Below, piece by piece: positions 14,580 to 26,340 of a stretch of DNA of 64,000 bases. Source of the stretch: Salminus brasiliensis (taxonomy: Eukaryota > Chordata > Actinopteri > Characiformes > Bryconidae); assembly GCF_030463535.1 (NCBI RefSeq), contig NC_132892.1, forward strand, positions 33,782,932 to 33,846,931, in the 5' to 3' direction. Under the pieces are notes generated by a model. The model ran no database searches and was not told where the DNA came from. It saw only the letters and a program-made list of their open reading frames with translations. The position numbers and the translations under genes were made by a program. Within the stretch, counting starts at the first letter, position 1. Each line of letters starts with the position of its first letter.

Positions 14580-15346
14580 TGCTGTTACAGACACTGCTAT
14601 ACATATACTGTTATAGACATACTGTGACAGATATACTGTTACTGTTACAAATATACTGTACTATACATGCTGTTTCAGATATACTGTCACAGACATGTTA
14701 CAGGCACAGCATCACATATATACTGTTACAGACATACTGTTACAGATATACTCAACAAGCTCTCACAGACACACTGTTAACGATTTGCTGTTACAGACAC
14801 TGCTATACATATACTGTTACAGACATACTGTGACAGATATACTGTTACAGACACACTGTTACAGATATACTGTTACAGACATACTGTTACAGATATACTG
14901 TTATAGACACACTGTTACAGATATACAGTTATAGACATACTGCTACAGAAATACTGTTATAGACATACTGTTACAGACACACTGTTACAGATATGCTGTT
15001 ACAGATATACTGTTATAGACACACTGTCATAGACACACTGTTACAGATATACTGTTACAGACATACTGTTACAGACACATTTTTACAGATATGCTGTTAC
15101 AGATATACTGTTACAGACATACTGTTACAGATATACTGTAATAGACATGCTGTTTTGGATATACTGTCAGAGATATACTGTTACAAACATGTTGTTACAG
15201 GCACAGCCTTTCAGACATACTGTCACAGACATACTGTTACAAATATACTGTTACAGACACACTGTTACAAATATACTGTTACAGACACACTGCTACAGAT
15301 ATACTGTAACAGACACACTGGTACAGATATACTGTTATAGACACAA
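14580..15346. repeat. 14-bp minisatellite (ATACTGTTACAGAC)n
   Basis: About 50 imperfect copies of a 14-bp unit, with ATACTGTTACAGAC and ACACTGTTACAGAT as common forms. It starts about 275 bp after the stop of gene C. Because 14 is not a multiple of three, the open frames across it are artefacts of a repeat lacking stops. A longer segment (about 14548-14606) is repeated at about 14752-14810. Confidence 0.9.
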
Positions 15347-15486
15347 ACAGAGAGGGTATAGGGTCTAGGGTTTATGCTCTTTGGTGCTGTACCCAAACCA
15401 GTTTGTAAAGGTAAAGATGCACACATTCATCACTGTACTATGTACAACAAAATGTGTCCTTGTCTTTTACTCATCTGTGGTAGTGA

Positions 15487-15684
15487 ACACACACACTAGT
15501 GAACTGGAGGCAGTAAGCACACACACACAGATACAGGGAGGTGGGCAGCCAACTTTGAGAGCAGAGAGGGTAAAGGGCCTTGCTCAAGGGACCAACAGTG
15601 GCAGCTTGCAGAGCCCAGGTATCAAACCCACAACCTTATCATAAATAGCCCGGAGCTCTAATCGCTGAGCCACCACTGCCCCAA
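15487..15684 (-). mobile_element. tRNA-derived SINE, reversed
   Basis: The reverse complement begins GGGGCAGTGGTGGCTCAGCG and contains A-box-like (GGCTCAGCGATTAGAGC) and B-box-like (GTGGGTTTGATACC) sequence, then CTTGAGCAAGGCCC. The same head recurs at 16.5, 30.1, 35.2, 41.5, 50.9 and 57.6 kb. It is not a functional tRNA. Confidence 0.65.
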
Positions 15685-16365
15685 AGCAGGATGTTCCCTT
15701 ATGAGAATGCTGCAGGTTTAGAAGTTATACAGCACTCTAGAGGGCTCAGGATATAACCCTGGGGGACTCCAGTGCGGAGGGTGATGGTGGGTGATACGTT
15801 TGATTACCCACACTGCTTCTGGTCTGTCTGTCAGAACATTAGAGATCCACTTTTGAAAATCTACTTGTTCAATACCTTATTTATCACTGAGCAGCAAATA
15901 TACACACATAATTTATACAGAAATAACCCTTGACCTACACATTAACAGAGATCACATCAATAGCAGCCAGAAATAGGTGGCAAAAGTCATCTTTTCAGAG
16001 AAGAGATGTTGATTAGGTAATGACTATTGGCGTCACTGTGGGTCACAACACTACCACACATTGTAAGAAGAGATGTACTAAATTGTGCTGTTGTGTGATG
16101 CAACTATTAGTCACGGAACATAATTGCATCATATTCCACTGTAGTTTTTACATAATTGTTTTTCTGTAAATGATAAAAAATGAATACAAAAGAAAAGGCA
16201 CTGTTCAACTGGAAAGGACAATGAAATGAGTAAAGAGTAAAGTTTTAATTAATGACAGCTTGTGAAATATAACTCTCTATAGGCTCTCATCATCAGTTTA
16301 CAAGAATCAAATACATTACACAGGTTTAATCAGAAGAAAACAGTATCAGGCATTTGAACACGCTA
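15685..16365. other. Gene-less stretch between C and D
   Basis: No supported gene. Around 15740-15840 the text ATAACCCTGGGGGACTCCAG resembles a piece of the reverse-strand LINE at 58.8 kb (CCTGTGGGACTCCAGTACTG), so a decayed LINE fragment is possible. Confidence 0.4.
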
Positions 16366-16700
16366 TTTGGACAAATGTTTATGGACACCCCTTCTAATAA
16401 ATGAATTTAGCTACTTTAAGTTGCATCCATTGCTGACACAGGTGTGCAAATGCACACACACACACAGACAGTCTAGTCCCTGTAGAGAAGTACTGCCAAA
16501 AGAATAGAACTCTCTGGAGCAGATAAACATGAACCTATTGTGGTAGCTCAGGTGTTAGAGCACTGGGTTATTGATGACAGGGTTGTGGCTTCAATACCCA
16601 GGACCGGCCAAACTGCCACTGCTGCCCGGAGTGCTGCAGTGATACACACACCATATCAGTGTATGTGTCTGTTCACTGTAAATAGCGTAATGTAATGGAG
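16366..16700 (+). mobile_element. Composite: MITE fragment (reverse) joined to a SINE (forward)
   Basis: 16366-16536 is a reversed end fragment of the MITE family (GGACACCCCTTCTAATAAAT). It passes directly into a SINE head (GTAGCTCAGGTGTTAGAGCA, about 16540-16620). The pair sits just upstream of the gene D Ig exon, where a signal-peptide exon would be expected. Confidence 0.55.
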
Positions 16701-16850
16701 AGGACAGTTTAACCTCATTCTGCTGGAAACAACATAAAGGACATCAGATGAGGTTGAGCAGATGACTCTGCTGTACAGACACAAGGCTCTACACAGTGAC
16801 AGTGCTGCTGAACTGTATTTGAAGTCATTGTGTGTTTATATGATTGACAG

Positions 16851-18666
16851 ATGCTGTCAGTGAAAAAAGAGTAACTGCTGGTCTGGGACAGACTGTCTCG
16901 TTCAGCTGTGAATATGAAGACGATTACAAAAAATATCCCAAATTCTTCTGTAAATGGGAAGGCAGAACCTGTGCTAAAGTGATCAACAATGTACAGTCTC
17001 ACAAAGGCAGGTTCTCCATCTCTGATGACAAGAGGTCTGAAGTTCTCACATTGAGAATCAGTGATGTGAGAGAAGAGGATGAAGGAGTTTATTACTGTAA
17101 AAGGTGGGAAGATGGAAAACAAGTCCCCTTCAAAAAGATTCATCTACATGTTACTGGTGAGACATGTCCACTTACTATGTCTATATGTATGTGTGTGTGT
17201 AACCTAGTTTTGTCTCTGATTTCTTGCTTTATTTTATTTATTTCTATGAATGAGTGATTTCTAGTTTCATTTAAATGCATGTTTAATTTCCTCCACCATG
17301 ACGTAAACCACCAGTAAGGTCGACCACAACTATCAAGCTAATATCAAAAACTCACTGGAGCTCATCAACAGCACCAGCCACCATTGATGAAGAACATTAC
17401 GGTGTGGTTTTATTTATTAAACACTACATTTAAATATGATTTATATGATTTTACACTATATTTATATAGGATTGATATGATTATACACTATATGTCCAAA
17501 TATGTGTAGACACCCCTTCTAATAAATGCATTTAGCTACTTTAACTGAAAGCTTCATTTTCAGATTCATTTGAAGTAGTGTCCACAAACATTTGGACATA
17601 GAGTGTATGCCATAGGATGAGCAATGGTCTAATCATTGAGATGGTAATCAGATGAGCTGGTGGGTTCTTTCTGATATTGTTTCCAGCAGATTCCTCTGTC
17701 ATCATCATCATCATCATCATCACTGTCTGTGCAACTTTTCTGCTGATTGGAGGATTATCCACATTGTTCTGCAAACTGAGACGCAACAAGGCACAAGGTA
17801 TAGTGTTCACACACACACACACACACACACACTTGTGTTAATAGTGCAGGGGTATCTAATCTAACCCAGAGTGGCTCACACATGGTTTAAAACACTCAAG
17901 GTTCATAGAACCGATCACATAGACAGAGTGAAACCCAGCAGCTACATCGGTCCTTTCTGGATAAGATACACTCATAGTAAATATGTCTTAAGGACACTCC
18001 TGGTAAATGTTGCAGGATATAAAGTTGTGTAAGCATAAAACTGTACAAAGTCTCCCTCTACTGGAAGGATTGAGAACAATATATATGGCTCTGAGCATAT
18101 ATCTTTTTTTTTTTTAGACTCTGCCTTGACCAGCAGACTACGAGAAGCCCATAACAAAGTAAGTGAAACTCATCACAGTGAATCAGTTTGTAAACAAAAG
18201 ATTTATAAATGTATTATAAATAAATTCAAATGAACTACTAGAGAAAATGAACAAAGCAGGTGACTGTCTGTATATTTTAGACAATATACTTTTTATACTC
18301 TTGGAGTTACAGTATCTTCTTTAATCTTAATTGAATTTCACATAATTTATATGGTTTAAAACTGTGTCTTAATTTAATTTTGTTCATAATAAAACCATTA
18401 CACACAGAAAGCTAAGCTGTGTGTTTTGTGTTCAGGCTAATTATGATTATGAAAACGATCCACCTGGAAACCAGAAGAACCGCAACCTAAACACCAACAC
18501 CAACCAGTCAGATCCAGTCTACCAGAGTCTAGACCCCAACACCAACCAATCAGATTCAGTCTACCAGAGTCTAGACCCCAACACCAACCAATCAGATTCA
18601 GTCTATCAAACTTTAGGCCCTAGATTCATCAGATTTAACTTGTCTGAAATTGATCCGCTGGTCTGA
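16851..18666 (+). CDS. CD300-like receptor D, single Ig, ITIM repeats; signal exon not found
   Basis: Exons 16851-17156 (Ig), 17315-17401 (Ser/Thr stalk), 17687-17797 (transmembrane), 18118-18158, 18436-18666 (tail); phases agree. The Ig domain differs from that of gene A at only a few bases and keeps both disulfide pairs (VSFSCEY/VYYCKR, KFFCKW/RTCAK). The transmembrane segment starts with seven Ile coded by an ATC microsatellite. The tail begins ANYDYENDPP (YEN is a Grb2-type site) and has PVYQSL, SVYQSL and SVYQTL, the last two fitting the ITIM consensus. No signal-peptide exon or promoter block is visible back to gene C, so the gene may be 5'-truncated or use an unrecognised first exon. 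CDS start is therefore partial. Confidence 0.65.
17480..17612. mobile_element. Mini MITE, ends only
   Basis: Two inverted ends of the MITE family (CACTATATGTCCAAATATGT and CATTTGGACATAGAGTGTA) separated by little more than 60 bp: an internally deleted copy inside the gene D intron before the transmembrane exon. Confidence 0.6.
17700..17721 (+). repeat. Coding (ATC)n microsatellite in the gene D transmembrane exon
   Basis: Seven ATC codons in frame encode poly-Ile at the start of the membrane segment. Similar tracts occur in the transmembrane exons of F, G, H and I. Confidence 0.85.
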
Positions 18667-18837
18667 AAGTGGTGAATTGACAAAACCTCCAATAATGATG
18701 ACATTTGGAGGAACACACCTCCTCACAGTGAAAGACAACATTAAAGATAAAGTAAAGTTAATTTTGAACAGAAATTAAGTTTAAAATTATTTTATTTTGC
18801 TAAAAAATGAAGCAGATTTAGACTCACTGGTCACTCT

Positions 18838-19690
18838 ACATCTACAGAAGCCTGAGGCCTTGGTGTAGTCATGGATGATCAGTTATCGTTCTCAAGTCAT
18901 GTTGCAAATCTAACTCAGTCATGCAGATTCCTCCTGTACAACATCTAGAGATTTTGACCCTTCCTCTTTAGAGAGGCCACCCAGGTGCTCGTTCAGTCTC
19001 TTGTCATTTCAAGACTTGACCACTGCAGCTCTCTTCTGACTGGTCTCCCTCTGCGCACCATCAGGCCCCTGCAACTCATTCAGAACACAGCAGCATGGGT
19101 TGTCTTCAACCTTTCTAAGTTCAGCCATGTCACTCCACTGCTGCGTTCTCTCTTGACTGGCTTCCTGTAGCTGCTGCCCAGGTCTTCAGATTCAGACCCT
19201 GACTCTGGTCTTCAAAGCCAAGACTGGACCAGCCAGCCCCTCTGTAGCCCTTCCAGCTTCAAGTACGGCTCGGCTTGACCCGCCATCCTTTAAAATCCAC
19301 GGAAGACGAGCGTCCAGACTTGTTTCTGTCCTGCACTGAAGTGGTGGAACGAACTTCCCCTGGGTGTCCAAACAGCAGAGTCCAACACTCACGGTCCTCA
19401 AACCCAGACTGAAGACCCTCCTCTTCTGAGAGTACTTGGGTGAAGAGTAGAGTATTATGGTCTCTATATTGACTTGAGTCTAAGATTAGAGGATCTGAAT
19501 TTTTAGTCTATTCAAACTAAAAACTGTGTTTAATCTTACACTAACGGTTGCAGCTGTAACAACTGTCATTTCATGGGATCAATAAAGTATTTCTGATTCT
19601 GATTCTAGCTGAGGTTTTTCTTGAGTAAACAGTGAAGCACTTTTGTAAGTCGCTCTGGAGAAGAGCTAAACACTGTAAATGTAAATATAA
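18838..19690 (+). mobile_element. 5'-truncated L2-like LINE
   Basis: Broken frames read LGVVMDDQLSFSSHVANL, SLVISRLDHCSSLLTGLPL and RPLQLIQNTAAWVVFNL, which match the C-terminal part of the polyprotein of fish L2-type LINEs. It ends with GTAAGTCGCTCTGGAGAAGA and AAATGTAAAT, a 3' tail also seen, reversed, at 48.7 kb. Several stops; inactive. Confidence 0.75.
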
Positions 19691-20690
19691 GTGACTGTCT
19701 TCAAGTGTTATAGGAGTACAGTTTACTCTGACCTAATAGAACTTTTTGCTGAGTTCATGTTGCCCTTTTCCCACTCACTGGTGTGTCCTTTCTTGCCCAA
19801 CATTGATAGATGTTGTACTCTTATAATTTATGAAGATATTTCTGTCTGTTTTTTTCTAATGCAATTTTACAGAAATTTTAAACAAGTGCACTCATATTTG
19901 ATAACTTACAACATGCCCTTCATATTTATCATGCATTTATTTTTCTGGCCAATAGGTGGCAGTGTGTTCACTGAAAGTTTATTGAAAACCTTTGATATGA
20001 AGTTAAATCATAAGGGAAGAGAAAGCTGATCACAGATTAACTAAGAGGCAACATCTATACGTTTTGAAATGCACTGATTTATGATATGCTTTGCTAATGG
20101 ACCCTGAAGGTCTACAGGAGGGCTCATCAATTCAGGTCCTGGAAGGTCAGTTCCTTACTCAGTTTGGTATATTTCTTACTTAGACACACAGCTTCACCTG
20201 GTTATTAACTGCTGTTAAATAACTGCTGTTAAGTTTAATGAGGTATGTTTTAAGATGGACAAGACCCAAGCTGTGGTGGTCCTAGATTATTCATGAACTG
20301 ACAAACATCTTAAGGTTTAAGATTTGGCAGTGAGCAGTACAATCACATATTTCAGAAACCTTAATTTAGGCAGGGACAGTGATTATCTTTCTAAATTTCT
20401 TGAGGTCAACCATATTATTTCCTTTTTGCATTTTATTTTATGCCATAGTGCCAGATTGGTCTCAATACTCCACTAGATGGGGCCCATTTAATTTGTGGTG
20501 CTGGTAGGAGTGGCAGTGACTGGATAAAATATGACATATTCCAAAGAAAGAGGATCCAACTAAACCCGAAGGGAAGTGGAAACAAAAACATACACATACA
20601 AAAAGAGTCCAGTAACACAAAAATCAGTTCAATTCAAGAAGATCTTAAGACCATCTGGAAAAGTGAATTGAATTTCTGTGTAGCTTATTT
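19691..20690. other. Gene-less stretch before gene E
   Basis: No supported gene or RNA. A weak match to the promoter block (GTGGTGCTGGTAGGAGTGGC, about 20496-20515) lies roughly 200 bp before the gene E ATG. Confidence 0.4.
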
Positions 20691-20699
20691 CAGTTCAGG

Positions 20700-22351
20700 A
20701 TGAAGATTCTCCTCATCTTCACTCTCTACCAAGTCACAGGTGAGATATTTAACATAGGTTGCTGCCAATGGCTCAGTAAATGCAGCTTGTTTAAGAATGT
20801 TCCTTCAAGTTTTATTCAGAGAGCTCTGAAAGGCTCAAGAAACCAACAATTGCTTTTAATTGACTGTATTGAGTTGTGTCAATATTAGTGAAAGTGCAGC
20901 CTTAGGGATCAGTTTAAACTCATGAGCACTCATCCCTCAAAGCCACTTTTGGGCTAAAATAGCTTTGATCAATAAAAAATACAACTGTCAGATCATTATT
21001 TAAGCTAACGGTGATCTTCATAGCAAAAAAGACACTGTGATGAGCATGAAGACAGCACCGCATGGGGGCTGGGATGGGGGTTAGAACAGTCATGTGACTG
21101 ACAGGGGCCCTAAAAATGCATTAATTGAGTATTTTGAAGAATTGTTAGAATTGTGGGCCCCAGTGTAACATCTTTTCATGGGGCCCCTGCATGAAGATCA
21201 GGGTTGAAAATATACCCAGTATTAGTTAGGTCTTGGCTCCTAGGTGAAGACTAGCTGTCCTGTCAAGACCAAGTCTAAATAAAAACCAAGACCAAGATGA
21301 GATCAAGACTCCATAAAATAATTTTCATACTTGAATTAGTCATTAACTGCAGTCCGAATTTCTCAATCTTCCTAGATTGGTTGAGCTATTAAAGTAAGCT
21401 TTCACATAGTTTATTACATAGCTACACAATATGTCTAAATGTTTGTGGACACCCCTTCTAATTAATGCATTCTGCTACTTTATGTTACTCTAATTGCTGA
21501 CACAGAAGTGTCACAACTTGTCTAGTCCCTGTAAGGTATTGCCATATAGAATAGGACTCTCTGGAGCAGATTAACATGAACCTATTGGCTCCATGCCTAA
21601 TGCCAGGCATGGGCTAGAGGGGTATAAAGCCCCCCAGCATTGAGCTGTGGAGCAGTGATTCTGTATTCTCTGGAATGATGGTGGTGCTCCATCCAATACT
21701 TTTGGGATGAGTTGGGGATGAGGTGGGGTGGGCATCATCCAACATCCTGATCTCACTAAAGCTATTGCGGCTGAATGCAATCAAATCTTCACAGCAATGC
21801 CCCTCCAAAATCTACTAGAAAGCTGTGCTCCCTGGACAGTAGAGACCTCAACAAAAGCAGGATTAACTCTTTTAAATACCCTTGACTTGAAGAAACAGTG
21901 AATGAACAGGTGTCCCAAAACTTTTGTCCATATAGTGTAGCTGCTATATATTTCCCCAATAATTAATTTTGTTATGATTGTATGGTTGACAGATGCCTGG
22001 AGTATAGAGTTAGTGACTGCACTCCTGGGAGACACTGTAACTATCAGCTGTAACTATCCAGAGGAATTCAAGAACAAACCCAAGTTTTTAGCCAAAAGGC
22101 ACGATAACTCTTTTACAGAAGTGATCCAAACCACAGAGTTTCAGAAAGGCAGATTCTCCATCTTTGACGACAGAAAGTCCAACATTTTCACTGTAAACAT
22201 CAGTGATGTTAGAGAAGCTGATATAGGAGGTTATTCGTGTAATGGAAAGAGTGTAAAATTGACCACCTTCAGGAGGATTGATCTCCAGGTTGTTGGTAAG
22301 ATAATATTATATATATTTAGTAATATTGTATCCAGAATTTTTGAAGTACCA

Positions 22352-22447
<96 letters not shown>

Positions 22448-23625
22448 TATACACATGGTGGATACACCTAAATAAAACTGGAATGGTTGGTGATATTAAC
22501 GTCCTGTTATAAGTGGTCAGAAACTTGTAAATAACTCATGAAAGAATAAAGTTACATTAAAACCAAGCACATCATTGATTTGTTTTTTTTTAAATTCTCA
22601 ATAAGTTTGATGTGTGACATGACCCTCTTCCCATTGAAAAAAAGTTGGATCCAAAATGGCCGACTTCAAAATGGCCACCATGGTCACCACCCATCTTGAA
22701 AAGTTTTCCCCCTCCCATATACTAATGTGCCACAAGCAGGAAGGTAATATCACCAACCATTCCCATTTTATTTAGGTGTATCCATATAAATGGCCCACCA
22801 TATATATATATATATATATATTATGAATTGGAAAACACCCCTCTTAATGTTTGAATTCAGATGTTTGATTCAGTCCCATTCAGCCACAGGGGTATAAAAT
22901 CCAGCCTCTAGTCCTGCAGTCTGTCTTTCTTCCACACATCAGTGAAAGAACGGGAGGTTCTGAAGAGCTCACTGAACTCCAGCGTGGTTCTGGATGTAAT
23001 AGGAGACACCGCTGCACCAACAACAACAAGTCAGCTGGTGAAATCTCCTCCCTCCTAGATCTTCCTCCATCAGCTGTGAGGGGTATTATTACTGAACAGT
23101 GGAAGAATTTAGGAGGAACAGCTCACAGAGAACAGCTCAGCCACCGAGTGTCAGACCATTTTGCCGATTTTGCACAGTAATTGTGACGTAAAGGACTCTG
23201 AAGTTACTGTATACAGTAATATATATATTTTGACAGTTGTTTACTGTTAATATGGCACTGCAGTGAACTTATGGCAACTAAAATATTGCAGTGCAAATAT
23301 TGTATTTCACATTGTTTTTATCTTTAATGTTTGACCTTGTTTTTTATAAATGTTTAAATGTGTAAATTATTTAATTTAATGTTTTGTCATTTAAACAACA
23401 TTATAATAACCACCACCAGCAAGACCAACTACAACTAAGACACCAATGACAGCACCCTACAGGAGCACATCAGCAGAACCAGGGGTATTTGCATCTCATA
23501 AAGAAAAAATCAGTAAGAACTCATATTTATATATACTTTCATTTTATTGTTTATTCCTTCCTTCCTCAAATAAATAAATTAATGGGTATACATCTGTAAT
23601 ACTACTACTACTAATAATAATAATA

Positions 23626-23693
<68 letters not shown>

Positions 23694-23906
23694 TCTATAC
23701 TGTATGTACTGAATTATATGTGAGGTTGTGTTTGTGTTGTAAAGTTGTGAGTGATCGAAGTGGTGGATCTTTCTGTTCCTTTGTCTGTATTTCAATTCCA
23801 GGTTCCTCTGTTCTTAAAACAGTTGTATCAGTCTGTGTGGTTCTGCTGCTGATTGGGGGATCAGCAGTGGTTTTATATAGACTCAGATATCACAAGAGAC
23901 AAGGTA

Positions 23907-23945
<39 letters not shown>

Positions 23946-24502
23946 GAGTTTATGTGGGCTGGACTGTGGATTCACTTTTCAGACCATCACTTTATTGCTT
24001 AGAGATGAGCACTAGACCTTCCCCTAGAGGACGGTTGGAGAACAGCACCTATGGCACTGACTTTTTCTCATTTCTCTTTTTCTCTAGACTCTGACTCTTT
24101 AAGCCAACAAGCAATAAGAAAAAAAGTAAGTGAATTATCTCAGATGTAAAATTGCCATCAGAACTGTTGATTTCACCACTCTAAAAGTAACGCATGTGTC
24201 TTCCTCCCCATCCCGTATGTCTACCTTAAAGAGGTTGAATCTAAAGAGCTTATTGGCACTGTGTGTTTCTCTGATTTTAGGCAGATGGTGATAATGAAAA
24301 TGACCGACCAGACCAGAAAATGCACTTGGATCCAATCTATGAGATCATAGACCCCAACACCAACCAATCAGATTCAGTCTACCAAAGCCTAAACCCCAGC
24401 ACCAACCAATCAGATTCAGTCTACCAGAGCCTAAACCCCAGCACCAACCAATCAGATTCAGTCTACCAGAGCCTAAACCCAGACATTAACCAATCAGATT
24501 AA
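20700..24502 (+). CDS. CD300-like receptor E, single Ig, three ITIM repeats
   Basis: Exons 20700-20739 (MKILLIFTLYQVTG signal), 21993-22295 (Ig), 23420-23512 (stalk), 23802-23903 (transmembrane), 24088-24125, 24281-24502; 265 residues. The Ig has the canonical pair (TISCNY, GYSCNG) but not the second CD300 pair (KFLAKR). It keeps the family signature GRFSIFDD and ISDVREAD. The membrane segment is VVSVCVVLLLIGGSAVVLY with a Lys just outside. The tail has PIYEII and three SVYQSL motifs in a 42-bp repeat; the family YENDPP is changed to NENDRP, losing that Tyr. Decayed repeat units run on past the stop to about 24720. AATAAA lies at 24883-24888 and 25098-25103. Likely inhibitory. Confidence 0.82.
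21107..21192. repeat. Dispersed repeat shared with 51.9 kb
   Basis: GGGCCCTAAAAATGCATTAA through TTTTCATGGGGCCCCTG is close to the reverse complement of about 51836-51925. It is an unclassified interspersed repeat. Confidence 0.6.
21422..21944 (-). mobile_element. MITE copy, full length, in intron 1 of gene E
   Basis: Reversed copy with both ends (GTCTAAATGTTTGTGGACAC and TTTTGTCCATATAGTGTA). It ends about 48 bp before the Ig exon, close enough to abut the branch-point and acceptor region. Confidence 0.75.
22353..22438. repeat. (CT)n(AT)n compound microsatellite
   Basis: CT tract followed directly by a long AT tract just after the gene E Ig exon. The open frames across it on both strands are artefacts. 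Confidence 0.95.
22453..22799. mobile_element. MITE with about 55-bp inverted repeats in gene E intron
   Basis: The left end GGATACACCTAAATAAAACT and following sequence is repeated inverted at the right end (ATTTTATTTAGGTGTATCC), running about 55 bp. The interior holds AAAATGGCCGACTTCAAAAT. I recall this as a widespread fish DNA element, but cannot name it. Confidence 0.7.
22822..23165 (+). mobile_element. 5' fragment of a Tc1/mariner-like element
   Basis: The text around GGGGTATAAAATCCAGCC, AGTGAAAGAACGGGAGGTTC and CACTGAACTCCAGCGTGGTT matches the leader and first codons of a common fish Tc1/mariner family. No usable transposase frame remains. Confidence 0.55.
23634..23691. repeat. (AT)n microsatellite
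   Basis: Pure AT tract in the gene E intron before the transmembrane exon. Confidence 0.95.
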
Positions 24503-24720
24503 GTCTACTGAGGCTAAACCGCAACACCAACCAACCAGAGTCTAAACGGCAACTAGACAGATTCAGTCTGGCTTAGTTTTTAAATCCCTAAACCAAAACT
24601 CTACTAGAACTATTACATCAGGTCTACCAAAACCCAATTAAATTCTGTCTACAATCAGATTAAATCAGGCAGACCCTCAACCCCAATACCAGAGATTACT
24701 AGAGCAGACTCCAAACCAAA
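24352..24720 (+). repeat. 42-bp ITIM-coding minisatellite, gene E
   Basis: Unit encodes NPNTNQSDSVYQSL. Three good coding units are followed by a unit with a stop and then by decayed copies in the 3' UTR. Confidence 0.85.
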
Positions 24721-25302
24721 GCAATAGCATTCAATCATAAGGCCTTAGAGCAATAAACAACAACCAAAAAACAACAACAACAGTATTTTGCATTAAAGTT
24801 TGTCTTCTTTAATGCAATATTTTGTATTAATGTGCAAAGTGCAAAGTGATTACCTACATTTGGCTTGGCTTTCATCTGTGCTAATAAATCTCACTTTTAG
24901 TTTAGATTGATAATCATTTTATTTATGATTAATTAGTGACACAAATGCAGATGATTTGAAGGCAGTTTCATGTGATTCTAATCTCTTGTTTGTATTTTTT
25001 CTTATGTTTATTTCTTTTAAATTTTTACATTTCCTAATGTTTATCCAATGTTCATCTTTTTAATTTATCTATGTGTAATGTTTGTAATCAGATATGTAAT
25101 AAAACAATTGTAATATAACATACTGGGACTAGAGTTTGTTTTTTGCTGATCCACATTGATATATAGTGCATTCACTTTGAGATATGATTCATAAACTCAT
25201 CTCATCTTAAAACTTTAGGGGTTTAGGTTAACTTTAGGTTTTTCACTGTTACTAATAACCAAGCAAACACTGATTTATTCGAAAACAACCTTACTGGTGG
25301 CT

Positions 25303-25585
25303 ACACTATATGGACAAAAGTATTGGGACACCTGCTCATTTAATAGTTTGTTCCCAAATTAAGGGTATTGTCCTGATGTCTGATCACTATCCATCACTCC
25401 AGAGAACACTTCCACTTCTTCCACTGCTCCACAGCTCAATGATGGGAAGCTTTATACCCCTCTAGCCCACACCTGGCATTACTGGTGCCAATAGGTTCAT
25501 GTTTATCTGCTCTAGATAGTCCTATTCTATTGATAGTACATCTCTACAGGGACTAGACAAGCTGTGTGTGTGCATTTGCACATCT
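25303..25585 (+). mobile_element. MITE copy, forward, 3'-truncated
   Basis: Begins CACTATATGGACAAAAGTAT and runs through AGCCCACACCTGGCATTA to GACTAGACAAGCTGTGTG; the right end is missing. Confidence 0.7.
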
Positions 25586-26290
25586 GTTATCTAAACTTAG
25601 CATTTTACGTTTATGCTAGCCTCTATGCTTTAAATAATAAACATAGGCTAGCTAACAGCTCAGTGCTGAACATCATAGGTTCACAGCCTGTCCAGGGAGT
25701 ATTCCTGCATTGTGTCCAAAGATTACAAATGAATTCCAGATCTACCATGACCCTGAACAGGAAGCAACGGATAAGAAGATGGATGGACGAATGGTATTTC
25801 CCCCTTTGCCTGAAATATCCTCAAATAGACATTTCTCATTATCTTTGACCAGTCTCAGACATATGAGAAAGTTTTCCCCCTTCCTCCATGCAGAAATCTT
25901 TCAGATGTGTATGTTTTTTTCCTTCTGTTCTTCAACACTCACTTCAACCATCAATCAAGAGCAGACCAGACTAAACATCTGAGGTTTAATTCTACACAAT
26001 TGAATTTTATAAATGATTATTAAAGACATTTCTTCAGGTGTGTGAGTTTAGTTAGATTACCTCCATCTCTCAGTGTTGATCACATGAAGGTTTTCAAGGG
26101 GTTTCCCACTTTGTTTCCCATTTGATTGTAAAATAATATACACTTCTCATTACTATAACACTCTTCTGCAAGCCTTAGCTAAACTCTGACACAGCACTGA
26201 GAAGACAACACAATGAGACTAGAAGATGACATTGTACAGGACCAGACGAATCTCACTCAGAGCAGGATTGCAACAATTTAAGCATTTTAG

Positions 26291-26327
<37 letters not shown>

Positions 26328-26340
26328 TGAAAGTAAAGTA
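25586..26340. other. Gene-less stretch
   Basis: No supported gene. It ends in a (TTA)n tract (about 26292-26326). The open frames here match no family I recognise. Confidence 0.45.

Noticed and set aside
14580-15346. CRISPR-like regular repeats
   Set aside because: No unique spacers, and the context is a vertebrate genome; it is a simple satellite.
14489-15368. Several overlapping open frames rich in YRHTVTDILLQ-like text
   Set aside because: They are reading frames of the 14-bp satellite, which has no stops in any frame.
15487-15684. tRNA-like A and B boxes
   Set aside because: Part of a SINE head that recurs many times; the rest of the cloverleaf is not conserved.
22231-22467. Tyr/Ile-rich frames on both strands
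   Set aside because: Products of the (AT)n tract.
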